Assembly (NCBI GenBank): GCA_016234625.1
Contig: JACRBD010000281.1
Coordinates: 1-45,368, forward strand
Direction of reading: 5' to 3'
Length of the DNA: 45,368 bases
From: Caulobacterales bacterium
GTDB taxonomy: Bacteria; Pseudomonadota; Alphaproteobacteria; Caulobacterales; Caulobacteraceae
Both the position numbers and the translations under genes were made by a program. Below the pieces are notes generated by a model, which was not told the origin of the DNA, did not search any database, and saw only the letters and a list, made by a program, of their open reading frames with translations. The first letter of the stretch is position 1. Every line of letters begins with the position of its first letter. Below are positions 18,594-27,209 of this stretch, piece after piece.

Positions 18594-18753
18594 GACGGCT
18601 ACCTACCGCCACGATTTCCGCCTGAGCGGGCAACCGCCACCGCATCGGCGCCAATGGTCAGGATCGCTCCGAACCGGCGTCACCCGCCGTGAAACCGGCG
18701 CTTGCGGGAGTCTAAGGCATGGAGGCCGATCCCCGGCGCAGGAGCCTTGAGCC

Positions 18754-19938
18754 ATGTCCGCACAGCGCGTTCTTATTGTCGATGACGATCCGGAGTTCGC
18801 CGCCCTCCTGGCCGAGGGGCTGACCGATCGGGGTCATCCCTGCCGCACCGAGAGCGACGCCGCCCATCTTGGCGCGGGCGCCTGGGCCTGGGCGGACCTG
18901 GCGATCGTCGACCTGCAACTGGGCCGAGGGCAGGATGGGCCCCAGGTCCTGCGCCGCATGCGCCTGCTCAAGACGAGGCCGCGGATCATCCTGGTCAGCG
19001 GCTTCGATGTCATGGTGTTGGCGGCGGCGAGCCGGGCGGCGGGCGAAATGGGCTATGAGATGGCAGGGGCCTTCGCCAAGCCCGTCGCCATCGGGGCCCT
19101 GGCCTCGGTCGTGGCGGCCAGGCCTGTCCACGATCCCCAATCGGCCCGCAAGCGCTCGCCGGTGACCGCGGATGACCTGGTCCAGGGGCTGGACCGCCAG
19201 GAGATCAGCGTCGTCTTCCAGCCGAAAGTGGCCCTCGCCGACGGCGCCTGCGCGGGCTTTGAGGCGCTGGCCAGGTGGTCCTCTCCCGTGCTGGGCGAGG
19301 TTTCGCCGGACCGTTTCGTCACCGCCGCTGAAGTCTTTGGCCTGGCCGAGCGCCTGACCATGGCCGTCTACACACAGGTGTTGAAGACCGCCTCGGCCTG
19401 GGCCGCCGTGGGATTCGCGCCACCGATCTCGGTGAATCTTTCAGCCGAACTGCTGCCGGCCGATGGTCTGGTGGAAGCGCTGCTGGACCTGACAGCCCGC
19501 TTCGACGCGCCGCCCACCCAGATCACCTTCGAACTGACCGAGACCGCCGCCATGCCCATGCGTGGACGGGCGCTGGAGGCGGTTACCCGGCTGCGGCTGG
19601 CCGGGTTCGGTCTGTCTCTCGACGATTTCGGCATGGGCGAGAACCGCTTCGAGCGGCTGCTGGGTCTGCCGCTGACCGAGGTCAAACTCGACCAACGCTT
19701 CGCTCAACTGGTCACCAGGCCGCATGGCCGGCGGCTGGTCAGCGGCCTCGCCGCCTTGATCCGTGGCCTGGGGGCCGTCTGTGTCGCCGAAGGCATCGAG
19801 GACGAAGCGCAACTGGAGGCGTTTCGAGACGCCGGCTGCGACATCGGCCAGGGCTGGCGCCTCGGTCGGCCCCTGGCCGCGCCGGAGCGTTGTGTTGAGT
19901 TCGCCCGCGCATCTCACCATGCCGCCGTTAAACACTGA
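18754..19938 (+). CDS. Response regulator with EAL domain (c-di-GMP phosphodiesterase)
   Basis: REC VLIVDDDPEF / AIVDLQL; EAL: GFEALAR, ISVNLSA, FELTE, LDDFG, VKLD, AEGIED, GQGWRLGRPL. Confidence 0.9.
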   Translation: MSAQRVLIVDDDPEFAALLAEGLTDRGHPCRTESDAAHLGAGAWAWADLAIVDLQLGRGQDGPQVLRRMRLLKTRPRIILVSGFDVMVLAAASRAAGEMGYEMAGAFAKPVAIGALASVVAARPVHDPQSARKRSPVTADDLVQGLDRQEISVVFQPKVALADGACAGFEALARWSSPVLGEVSPDRFVTAAEVFGLAERLTMAVYTQVLKTASAWAAVGFAPPISVNLSAELLPADGLVEALLDLTARFDAPPTQITFELTETAAMPMRGRALEAVTRLRLAGFGLSLDDFGMGENRFERLLGLPLTEVKLDQRFAQLVTRPHGRRLVSGLAALIRGLGAVCVAEGIEDEAQLEAFRDAGCDIGQGWRLGRPLAAPERCVEFARASHHAAVKH

Positions 19939-19978
19939 TCTTTCCAACAAGTTCACCTAAGCCCCGTAGACGCGATCG

Positions 19979-20887
19979 ATGACAGCCTTTCAAACCCTGG
20001 TCGTCGAGGACGACCCTGCCTGCGCCGAGGCGCTGGGCGAACTCCTGAACGACGCCGGATATCAGACCCGCCACGCCGCCGATCCCGGACAAGCCATGGT
20101 CGCCATGGCCCGCGACGCCGCCGTCGGCATTGTCGTTCTTGATTTCCATCTGCCGGAAATGGACGGCCTGCGGCTGCTGCGTGAACTGCGCGCGGCCGCC
20201 AGCGAGCGGGGCAGCTCGATCCAGGTTCTGCTCTGCTCCGGCGCGGCGGGCATGGCCGACCTGGACGCCGCCATGCGCCTGGGCGTGGCGGCCTATCTTT
20301 CCAAGCCGATCGAGCGGGCGGCGCTGCTCAACGCCATGGCCGACGCCGCCAGGCGCTACCGCGACCTGGAGGCCGACCGCACGGCCAGAAGCGCGATGAT
20401 CGGTCATTTCCGCACCCTGGAAGACGGTCTCATCCAGGCGTCGCGACAGATGTCACAGCTGCTGGATCTGCCGGCCGCGCCATCATTGGCCGACCCGGAG
20501 TCAGCCCCGGGCTTTGGCGCCGCTCCGGCGCCGGGCGTTGATCGAGCCTGGCAAGCGCTGCAGTGCGACCGTCTGCTAAAGGAGGCGCGGCTGATGGATC
20601 GCCTGCTGGCGCGGGCGGCCATCGACAGCGCGGAATGGCGCGTCCTGCTGGCGCTGCGGGAGGCTGATCTGGGCGGCGGGGCGGCTTCGGCCACCAGCAT
20701 CGCCCTGGCCTGCGGGGCCAGCGCCACGGCAGGCCTCAGGCGGATCGCCGCGCTGGAAGGGCGGGGGCTTGTGGGGCGGGGAGATGACTCCAGTGACGGA
20801 CGGCGGGCCATGCTGACGCTCACCGCCACTGGACGGACCCTGTGCGGCGAGGTGATCGAGGCCATTGTCGCGGCCAGGGCGGCATGA
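19979..20887 (+). CDS. Response regulator: REC fused to MarR-like winged helix
   Basis: REC TLVVEDDPA / VVLDFHLPEMDG / YLSKPIE; C-term EWRVLLALREAD...LRRIAALEGRGLVGRGDDSSDGRRAMLTLTATG. Confidence 0.85.
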   Translation: MTAFQTLVVEDDPACAEALGELLNDAGYQTRHAADPGQAMVAMARDAAVGIVVLDFHLPEMDGLRLLRELRAAASERGSSIQVLLCSGAAGMADLDAAMRLGVAAYLSKPIERAALLNAMADAARRYRDLEADRTARSAMIGHFRTLEDGLIQASRQMSQLLDLPAAPSLADPESAPGFGAAPAPGVDRAWQALQCDRLLKEARLMDRLLARAAIDSAEWRVLLALREADLGGGAASATSIALACGASATAGLRRIAALEGRGLVGRGDDSSDGRRAMLTLTATGRTLCGEVIEAIVAARAA

Positions 20888-21486
20888 CGATCCGCACTCG
20901 CCTGATCGCCTCGATCGCCGCGATCCAGACCCTGTTTCTGATCACCATGGTCATCGCCACCCTGACCATTGGCCGGGAGGCCGCCAGCCGGCGAATTGAG
21001 GTCCAGGCCGGTCAGAAGGCCGATCTGGCGGCCATTCTTCTTCGCAAGGCCGTATGGGGCAGCGACGTCGCGGCGGCCCGCGAGCTCGCCCAAGAACTGG
21101 TCGACGGAGACGCCCTGGTCTCCGCTGTCGTGTTCGACAGGCGCGGCGCGGTCCTGGCCTCGGCGAGCGACGCCGGCCCGGCCCCCCGGCGCGCCGCCCG
21201 GGCCAGCCGGCCGATCCAGGTCGATGGCGTGGCGGCCGGGACAGTGGCGGTGGAGGTGTCGGGCGACTTTCTGGATGGCGTCCTGGCGGGGATCTATTCG
21301 AAACTCGTGCTGATCGCGGCGTGTCTCGTCCTGCTGTCGGCTGGCGCCTCCTGGATGTTCGGCAACCTGATGACGCGGCGCCTAGCGGCCCTGCGCCTCT
21401 CCGCCGAAGCCTTGGCGCAGGGGGATTTCGAGCTGCGGATGAGCGGACGGGACCGCTCGAGGTGGTCGCCGTGGCCAAGGCGATGA
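20884..21486 (+). CDS. N-terminal part (TM, sensor, partial HAMP) of a frameshifted sensor histidine kinase
   Basis: MTIRTRLIASIAAIQTLFLITMVIATLTI...MTRRLAALRLSAEALAQGDFELRMSGR, then out of frame; starts overlapping previous gene (ATGA). Confidence 0.8.
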   Translation: MTIRTRLIASIAAIQTLFLITMVIATLTIGREAASRRIEVQAGQKADLAAILLRKAVWGSDVAAARELAQELVDGDALVSAVVFDRRGAVLASASDAGPAPRRAARASRPIQVDGVAAGTVAVEVSGDFLDGVLAGIYSKLVLIAACLVLLSAGASWMFGNLMTRRLAALRLSAEALAQGDFELRMSGRDRSRWSPWPRR

Positions 21487-22646
21487 ACGGGATGGCCCAG
21501 CGCCTGGGCGGGCTCTATGCCGACATCCGCCACGACCTGGACCGCCGCAATCGCATGCTGGCCTCGACATTCGAGCACATGAACCAGGGCGTCGCCATCT
21601 TCGACGCCGAGGGCCGCCTGGTCGAGGTGAATGAGGCGTTTGCCGGCCTCATCGGCCTGCCGCCGGCCGTGATCGTCGCCGGGATCCATCTCGACGCGCT
21701 TGTGGATTTTCATGCCGAGGCCGGGGCCTACAGGGGTGGGGCCGAGGAGGAGTCTCTCGAAGCTTCGTGCCGAAGCCGGGACTGGCCGGGGCCTTCGTTG
21801 ACCTTCAGGCTGCCGTTTCCCGACGGGCGGGCGATCGCGGTTCAGCGCACCCGTCTCCCGGACGGCGGGTTCATCGCCGTCCACGAGGACATCACCCGCC
21901 AGCTCCAGGACGAACGGCGCCTGCGGCACGCCGCCAAGCTGACCACCCTGGGCCGGCTGGCCACGGCCACCGCGCATGAGCTGAACCAGCCGCTCAACGT
22001 CATCCGCCTGTCGGCCGACAACGCCGCCGCCCGGCTGGCCGCCGACACGGCGAGCCCCGAATACCTGGCGGAAAGGCTGCAACGGATATCGGCCCAGACC
22101 GAGCGCGCGGCCCGGATCATCGATCACATGCGCATATTCGGGCGGATGCCGGCGGAGGAGCCGGCGCCCTTCGACCTTGGCGAAACCGTCAGGTCGGCGG
22201 CCGAATTCTTCGGCGAGACCGCGCGCCTGCGCGGGTTGCGACTGGACCTTTGCCTGGATCCTGGCCTGATGGTCACGGGTCATCCGGCGCTGATCGAACA
22301 GGTGGTCGCCAACATCCTGTCCAACGCATTCGCCGCCCTGGCCGCCGCCGACGTCGCTTCGCCGACGGTGCGGATCGGCGCGGCGCGGCGTGGCGGCCGG
22401 ATCAGGGTCGAGGTCGCCGACAACGCCGGCGGCGTACCGGCCGACGTTCTACCCCGCATCTTCGAACCCTTCTTCACCACCAAGTCGGTCCACGAGGGCA
22501 CGGGGCTGGGGCTGTCCATCAGCTACGGCATCGTCGCCGACATGGGCGGACGGCTGGAGGTGGAAAATCGCGGCGAGGGGGCGGTGTTCTCGTTCGAGCT
22601 TCAAGCGCTGGGCGCACCGGCGCCGGCGGCTGAGGCCGCGGCCTAG
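21483..22646 (+). CDS. C-terminal part (rest of HAMP, PAS, HisKA, HATPase) of the split histidine kinase
   Basis: MNGMAQRLGGLYADIRHDLDRRNRMLASTFEHMNQGVAIFDAEGRLVEVNEAF; GRLATATAHELNQPLNVI; EPFFTTKSVHEGTGLGLSISYG. Confidence 0.85.
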   Translation: MNGMAQRLGGLYADIRHDLDRRNRMLASTFEHMNQGVAIFDAEGRLVEVNEAFAGLIGLPPAVIVAGIHLDALVDFHAEAGAYRGGAEEESLEASCRSRDWPGPSLTFRLPFPDGRAIAVQRTRLPDGGFIAVHEDITRQLQDERRLRHAAKLTTLGRLATATAHELNQPLNVIRLSADNAAARLAADTASPEYLAERLQRISAQTERAARIIDHMRIFGRMPAEEPAPFDLGETVRSAAEFFGETARLRGLRLDLCLDPGLMVTGHPALIEQVVANILSNAFAALAAADVASPTVRIGAARRGGRIRVEVADNAGGVPADVLPRIFEPFFTTKSVHEGTGLGLSISYGIVADMGGRLEVENRGEGAVFSFELQALGAPAPAAEAAA

Positions 22647-23100
22647 GAAGGGGACACGTCAGCTACTGGATGGTGGCCACATCTGATTTGTCGAGCTGAC
22701 GCCCGCCTAGTTGCAGTCACGGATTCCCGCACGTCGACCTGGGTCAGTGGCGGCTGGCGCCGCGTGTCGCGCGGGCTACGCCACCTCTGGCGACATGGCC
22801 ATTGTCTTTTCTTCAGGCTGGCCGGGCAGTCGTTCGCCGGGGTGTTTGTCCGAAACCTGTAGGTATTTTTCGGACGCTACAGACCGACGCCTTGGGTGGC
22901 GCCGGCGGCCGCTCGACGGCGCGTCCCGCCGTGCATCGTCTGTCGCGCAGGCTCCCTGCAACCACCATCAAGCCGACGCGGCGCATCCAGCGCAACTGCG
23001 GCTATTGCACATCAGTTCGCCTAACTTGCTGAAAATGCTAATCAGTCCGTCCAGTCCGACGCAGGGCCTATTTCTACATAAATTGTGTAATAAAATCAAT

Positions 23101-24072
23101 ATGTTATCCGTTGCCCCCATGATGGACTGGACCGACCGCAATTGCCGGGCGTTCCACCGTGTCCTGACGCGGCGGTCGCTGCTGTATACCGAGATGGTCA
23201 CCAGCGGGGCGGTGCTGCATGGGCCGCGGGAGCGGCTGCTGGGCTATGATCCCTCGGAACATCCGGTGGCGCTGCAGCTGGGCGGGTCGGAGCCGGCGGA
23301 TCTGGCGGCCTGCGCGAAGATCGCCGAGGACCTCGGCTACGACGAGATCAACCTCAATGTCGGCTGCCCCTCCGACCGGGTGCAGAGCGGCCGGTTCGGC
23401 GCCTGCCTGATGCGCGAGCCGGAGCTGGTGGCAGACTGCATGGCCGCCATGAAGGCCGCCGTGGCCACGCCGGTGACTGTCAAATGCCGCATCGGCGTCG
23501 ACGACCAGGATCCGGGGGAAGCCCTGTTCCGGCTGGTCGACCTGTCGGCCCGGGCGGGGGTGACGACCTTTGTCGTGCATGCCCGCAAGGCCTGGCTGCA
23601 GGGCCTGTCGCCCAAGGAAAACCGGGACATCCCGCCACTGGACTATCCGCTGGTCTATCGGCTCAAGCGCGAGCGGCCGGACCTGACCATCGTCCTCAAT
23701 GGCGGGGTGGCGAGCCTCGACGAGGCCGTGGCGCATCTGGACCATGTGGACGGGGTGATGCTCGGCCGGGCGGCCTATCACGAACCGGGGATTCTGGGCT
23801 CGGTGGACAGCCGCGTCTTCGGCGAGGGCGAGGTCGTCGATCCGTTCGAGGCGGTCGAACGCTACCGCCCCTACATGGCTGGCCGTCTGGCGGCGGGTGC
23901 TCATCTGGCCGGCATGACCCGCCACATGCTGGGCCTGTTCCACGGTCGCCCGGGCGCGCGCAGCTGGCGGCGGATATTGACCGTCGAGGGCAGCAAGGCG
24001 GGCGCTGGCCTGGAGGTCGTCGATGCGGCGCTGGCGGCGGTGGCCGAGGCGGCGGCGCGGAAGGCGGCGTAG
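23101..24072 (+). CDS. dusA: tRNA-dihydrouridine(20/20a) synthase DusA
   Basis: MLSVAPMMDWTDRNCRAFHRVLTRRSLLYTEMVT, LNVGCPSDRVQSGRFGACLM, VHARKAWLQGLSPKENR. Confidence 0.95.
   Translation: MLSVAPMMDWTDRNCRAFHRVLTRRSLLYTEMVTSGAVLHGPRERLLGYDPSEHPVALQLGGSEPADLAACAKIAEDLGYDEINLNVGCPSDRVQSGRFGACLMREPELVADCMAAMKAAVATPVTVKCRIGVDDQDPGEALFRLVDLSARAGVTTFVVHARKAWLQGLSPKENRDIPPLDYPLVYRLKRERPDLTIVLNGGVASLDEAVAHLDHVDGVMLGRAAYHEPGILGSVDSRVFGEGEVVDPFEAVERYRPYMAGRLAAGAHLAGMTRHMLGLFHGRPGARSWRRILTVEGSKAGAGLEVVDAALAAVAEAAARKAA
23119..23132 (+). repeat. Right 14-bp direct repeat (ATGATGGACTGGAC) inside dusA, putative attR
   Basis: Exact match to 6657-6670. Confidence 0.8.
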
Positions 24073-24107
24073 GGGGCGTATACCGCCTTCGCTACCTGTC
24101 CCCGAAA

Positions 24108-25559
24108 TTATGATCCGCCGCCCTCGAGCCAGGCCTTCAGGGGCGCCAGCTGGCGCTGGTAGTGGCGGGAGCGGCCGGACGAGCGCTGGTACAGCGGCTC
24201 GCGCACCTGCCAGACGCTGGCGGTCTTCACCGCGTTGTCGAGCCGGTGGAAGCTGAGGCAGTTTTCGTCCCAGTCGAGGTCCAGTAAGGCCAGCAGCCGC
24301 TCCAGCGGGCCCCGCGGGTCGGCGACGAAGGCGTCGTAGTCGAAGGCGAAAATGTCGTCCGGATACAGCGCCTTCCAGTGCGTCATCAACCGCTGTTGCT
24401 GGCGCTGGTAGTGGCCGATGTCCAGCAGGTCGAGGGCATAGGCCATGCCGTGGTCGAGGTGCAGGAAATAGACCGACAGGGCGTTGTCGAGCGGGTCGCG
24501 CACCGTGTTGACGATCTTCGCGTCCGGGAACAGCCGCTTGATCAGGCCCACATGCATCAGATTGTCCGGCCGCTTGTCGGTCAGCAGGTCGGCGGCCGGG
24601 AAGAGGGCCGACAGGGTCGCCAGACAGCCGGCGGCGAGGGCGTCGAGGGTGGCGGGCGCGGTGGTTTTCAGGCTGTCCGGCCAGGGCGCCAGCGGGCCGC
24701 GCGTCATGGCCGGGATCAGGTCCAGCTCGCCGCCGGCGGTGACCCTGGCGTGGCTGGCCAGCACCTGCTCCACCAGGGTCGAGCCGGAGCGGAACATGCC
24801 GCAGATGAACACCGGCGGCGGCCGGGTCCTGGCGACCGGCGGGCCGGTCCAGGGCTCCGGAAAGGCGGCGATCAGGGCGTCGACCCGGGCCTCCATGGCC
24901 GCCCGGTCGTAGCGGGCGGTTCCGCTGGCCCGGCTGGCCGCGTTGGCGGCGACGTAGGCGGCGAAGGCCTCGTCGTACGCCCCGGCGGCGTCCAGCATCC
25001 GGCCCAGGGAGAAACCCAGCGCCGCTTCCGCCGCCCGGCGGTGCCGGCCGAGGGCCCCGCGCAGCCGGCCGATCAGGGGATCGTCCGGTCCCGCCGGCGT
25101 CGCCAGTCCGCCGAGCCGGGCCAGGGCGTCGGGGTCGTTCGGATCGAGGGCCAGGATCGCCTCATAGGCCGCCGCCGCGTCGGCCCGCCGACCGCGATCC
25201 TCGTGCAGGTTACCCAGGTTCAGCAGGGCCGGAACATAGGCCGGATTCAGCGCCAGGGCGGCGGCCAGCTCCGCCTCGGCCTCGGCCTCGCGGCGCAGGT
25301 CGTCGGACAGGATGACGGCGCGGTTGAGCCGCACCTCCTCCGGATCGCTGACCCCGCGCCGCAGGGCCTGGTCATAGGACGCCAGCGCCGCCTCCGGCCG
25401 CCCGGCCTTTCGCTGCAGCAGGGCCAGATTGTACCAGCTGTCAGGCAGGTTCGGATGGGCCGCCAGCAGCGTCTCATAAGCCGCCAGCGCCTCAAGCGTC
25501 CGCCCCGCGCGCCGCAGCTGGGCGGCCTGACCGATCAGGGATTCGAGGGACGGCGACAT
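24108..25559 (-). CDS. TPR-repeat sulfotransferase family protein
   Basis: TPR segments followed by FICGMFRSGSTLVEQVLASH and VNTVRDPLDNALSVYFLHL. Confidence 0.9.
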   Translation of the reverse strand: MSPSLESLIGQAAQLRRAGRTLEALAAYETLLAAHPNLPDSWYNLALLQRKAGRPEAALASYDQALRRGVSDPEEVRLNRAVILSDDLRREAEAEAELAAALALNPAYVPALLNLGNLHEDRGRRADAAAAYEAILALDPNDPDALARLGGLATPAGPDDPLIGRLRGALGRHRRAAEAALGFSLGRMLDAAGAYDEAFAAYVAANAASRASGTARYDRAAMEARVDALIAAFPEPWTGPPVARTRPPPVFICGMFRSGSTLVEQVLASHARVTAGGELDLIPAMTRGPLAPWPDSLKTTAPATLDALAAGCLATLSALFPAADLLTDKRPDNLMHVGLIKRLFPDAKIVNTVRDPLDNALSVYFLHLDHGMAYALDLLDIGHYQRQQQRLMTHWKALYPDDIFAFDYDAFVADPRGPLERLLALLDLDWDENCLSFHRLDNAVKTASVWQVREPLYQRSSGRSRHYQRQLAPLKAWLEGGGS

Positions 25560-25591
25560 GGGGCCATTGAAGGCCCTGACGGCGGCGCGAT

Positions 25592-25737
25592 CAACCTTCT
25601 CCCAAGGGGAGAAGGAGGGGCCCGCGCCGCAGGCGTGGGAGGTTGAGGGGGTACAGTGAGAGGGGGCGGCGGCGCAACCCCTCACCCTCCCGCCGCTTCG
25701 CGGCAGGCCCCTCCCTCTCCCCTTGGGAGAGGGGTTA
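25592..25737. repeat. Intergenic inverted repeat (TTCTCCCAAGGGGAGAAGGAGGGGCC / GGCCCCTCCCTCTCCCCTTGGGAGAGG type)
   Basis: Complementary arms read directly between converging sequence elements. Confidence 0.7.
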
Positions 25738-26472
25738 TCCGCCCTTCTTCGGCATCGGGATCAGCATGCCGACCTTCTGGCGGTACTGGCGGTAGGTGTC
25801 GCCGAACACGCCGATCAGGTCGCGCTCCTCCAGCTGTATGGCGATCAGCATGTAGGCGGTGGTCATCACGGCGAACAGCAGATGGCCCTGGCTCATCACC
25901 GGCGCGGCCCAGAAGGCGATGATGAAGCCCAGATAGATCGGGTGACGCACGAAGCCGTACAGCATGGGCGTGCGGAACGACGGCACGGGCGTCGCTTCCT
26001 GCCGCAGGTTCAGCCAGATCTGCCGCAGGCCGAACAGCTCGAAATGGCTGATCATAAAGGTTGAAGCCAGGACAATGCCCCAGCCTATCCAGAACAGGCC
26101 CCGGACGACGTTCACCGTCACCGGTTCAGCCAGCGCCCAGACCGCGTCCGGCATCGGCCGCCATTGCCAGTAGAGAAGGATCAGGGCGGCGTTGGAGAAC
26201 AGCACATAGGTCGAGCGCTCGATCGGTTCGGGCACGATCCTGGTCCAGACCCGCTTGAACTCCGGCCGGGCCATCAGGCTGTGCTGTACGGCGAACACCC
26301 CCAGCAGGACGACGTTGACCAGCAGGGCGGGAACCAGCGGCGCGACCGGTCCGCCGGCATCGATCGTGCGCGGGACCAGGAAGTCACCGACAAAGGCGAT
26401 GGCGTAGAGGAAGGTGGCGAGGAAGATCAGGTAACAGATCACCCCGTACGCGGCGGCAAGGATGCGGCCCAT
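25735..26472 (-). CDS. mddA: Methanethiol S-methyltransferase-like (MddA/NnrU-type) membrane methyltransferase
   Basis: VLLGVFAVQHSLMARPEFKRVWTRIVPEPIERSTYVLFSNAALILLYWQWRPMP; MLYGFVRHPIYLGFIIAFWAAPVMSQGHLLFA; EERDL. Confidence 0.85.
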   Translation of the reverse strand: MGRILAAAYGVICYLIFLATFLYAIAFVGDFLVPRTIDAGGPVAPLVPALLVNVVLLGVFAVQHSLMARPEFKRVWTRIVPEPIERSTYVLFSNAALILLYWQWRPMPDAVWALAEPVTVNVVRGLFWIGWGIVLASTFMISHFELFGLRQIWLNLRQEATPVPSFRTPMLYGFVRHPIYLGFIIAFWAAPVMSQGHLLFAVMTTAYMLIAIQLEERDLIGVFGDTYRQYRQKVGMLIPMPKKGG

Positions 26473-26583
26473 GGCGAAGTCTCCGTCTGCAATGAGGATC
26501 GGGGAGACCACCAACTGGCACGCGCGGACTCGCCAGCTGCCCAAAGTGGGGAGCAGGGAGCGGGTCCTGTTAAGCGACCGGTG

Positions 26584-27108
26584 TTACGGCTTGAGGATCA
26601 GCGCCGTCTGGGTGGCTTCGAAGGCGCGCAGGCGGCCGAGGTAGCTCATGCCCAGCAGGGAGGCGCCCAGGCCCTTCTCGATCACCAGGGCGTCGACGTT
26701 GTCGACCTTCGCCCCGGCGATGGAGATGCTGGCCAGCTTGACCATGGCCGCGCGGGCTTTGCCGTCGGCGGTGATCACGTCGTAGCTGTAGCTGAGCTTG
26801 CCAGTGTCGATGCCCAGGCGCTTGGCGTCGTCGAGGGTCAGGGCGACGGCGGTGGCCCCGGTGTCGACGAGGAAGCGCACGGCCTTGCCGTTCACACTGG
26901 CCTCGGCCCAGTAGTGGCCGTCGGCGGACTTGCGGATCGAGGCCTGGGTCGCCGCGGGGGCCGGGGCGGCGAGGGCCGCCGGCTCCGGACGCAGCGAGGC
27001 GGCGTAGCGGTCGGAATCCAGGCTCGCGACCGCGCGCGCGGCGCCGACCGCCGATAGTGCGCCAATCGCGGCGATCGCCACGAACCTGATCATCAGACAC
27101 CCCGCCAT
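26584..27108 (-). CDS. Retropepsin-like aspartic protease (TIGR02281-type)
   Basis: HYWAEASVNGKAVRFLVDTGATAVALTLDDAKRLGI; GASLLGMSYL. Confidence 0.87.
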   Translation of the reverse strand: MAGCLMIRFVAIAAIGALSAVGAARAVASLDSDRYAASLRPEPAALAAPAPAATQASIRKSADGHYWAEASVNGKAVRFLVDTGATAVALTLDDAKRLGIDTGKLSYSYDVITADGKARAAMVKLASISIAGAKVDNVDALVIEKGLGASLLGMSYLGRLRAFEATQTALILKP

Positions 27109-27209
27109 ACTGGCTTGCCGAGGGCGTTGTTCGCCCCTTCGCCGGGCAATCTAGGGGAGGTGGGTTTGCAATCAGTGAAGGGGTGTAAGGGGTTGGTAAG
27201 GAGCGGGGC

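Larger units (their letters stand above)
6671..23118. mobile_element. Putative dusA-integrated genomic island, integrase not detected
   Basis: Bounded by duplicated dusA 5' segments; accessory cargo; AT-rich junctions. Confidence 0.6.

Noticed and set aside
21448-21456. Programmed -1 ribosomal frameshift site
   Set aside because: Sequence CGGGACCGC is not a recognisable slippery heptamer; deletion, error or ATGA reinitiation is simpler
22711-23100. N-terminal extension of the dusA ORF
   Set aside because: No DusA similarity; conserved protein starts at ATG 23101
24378-25646. 422-aa plus-strand ORF
   Set aside because: Antisense to the TPR-sulfotransferase gene
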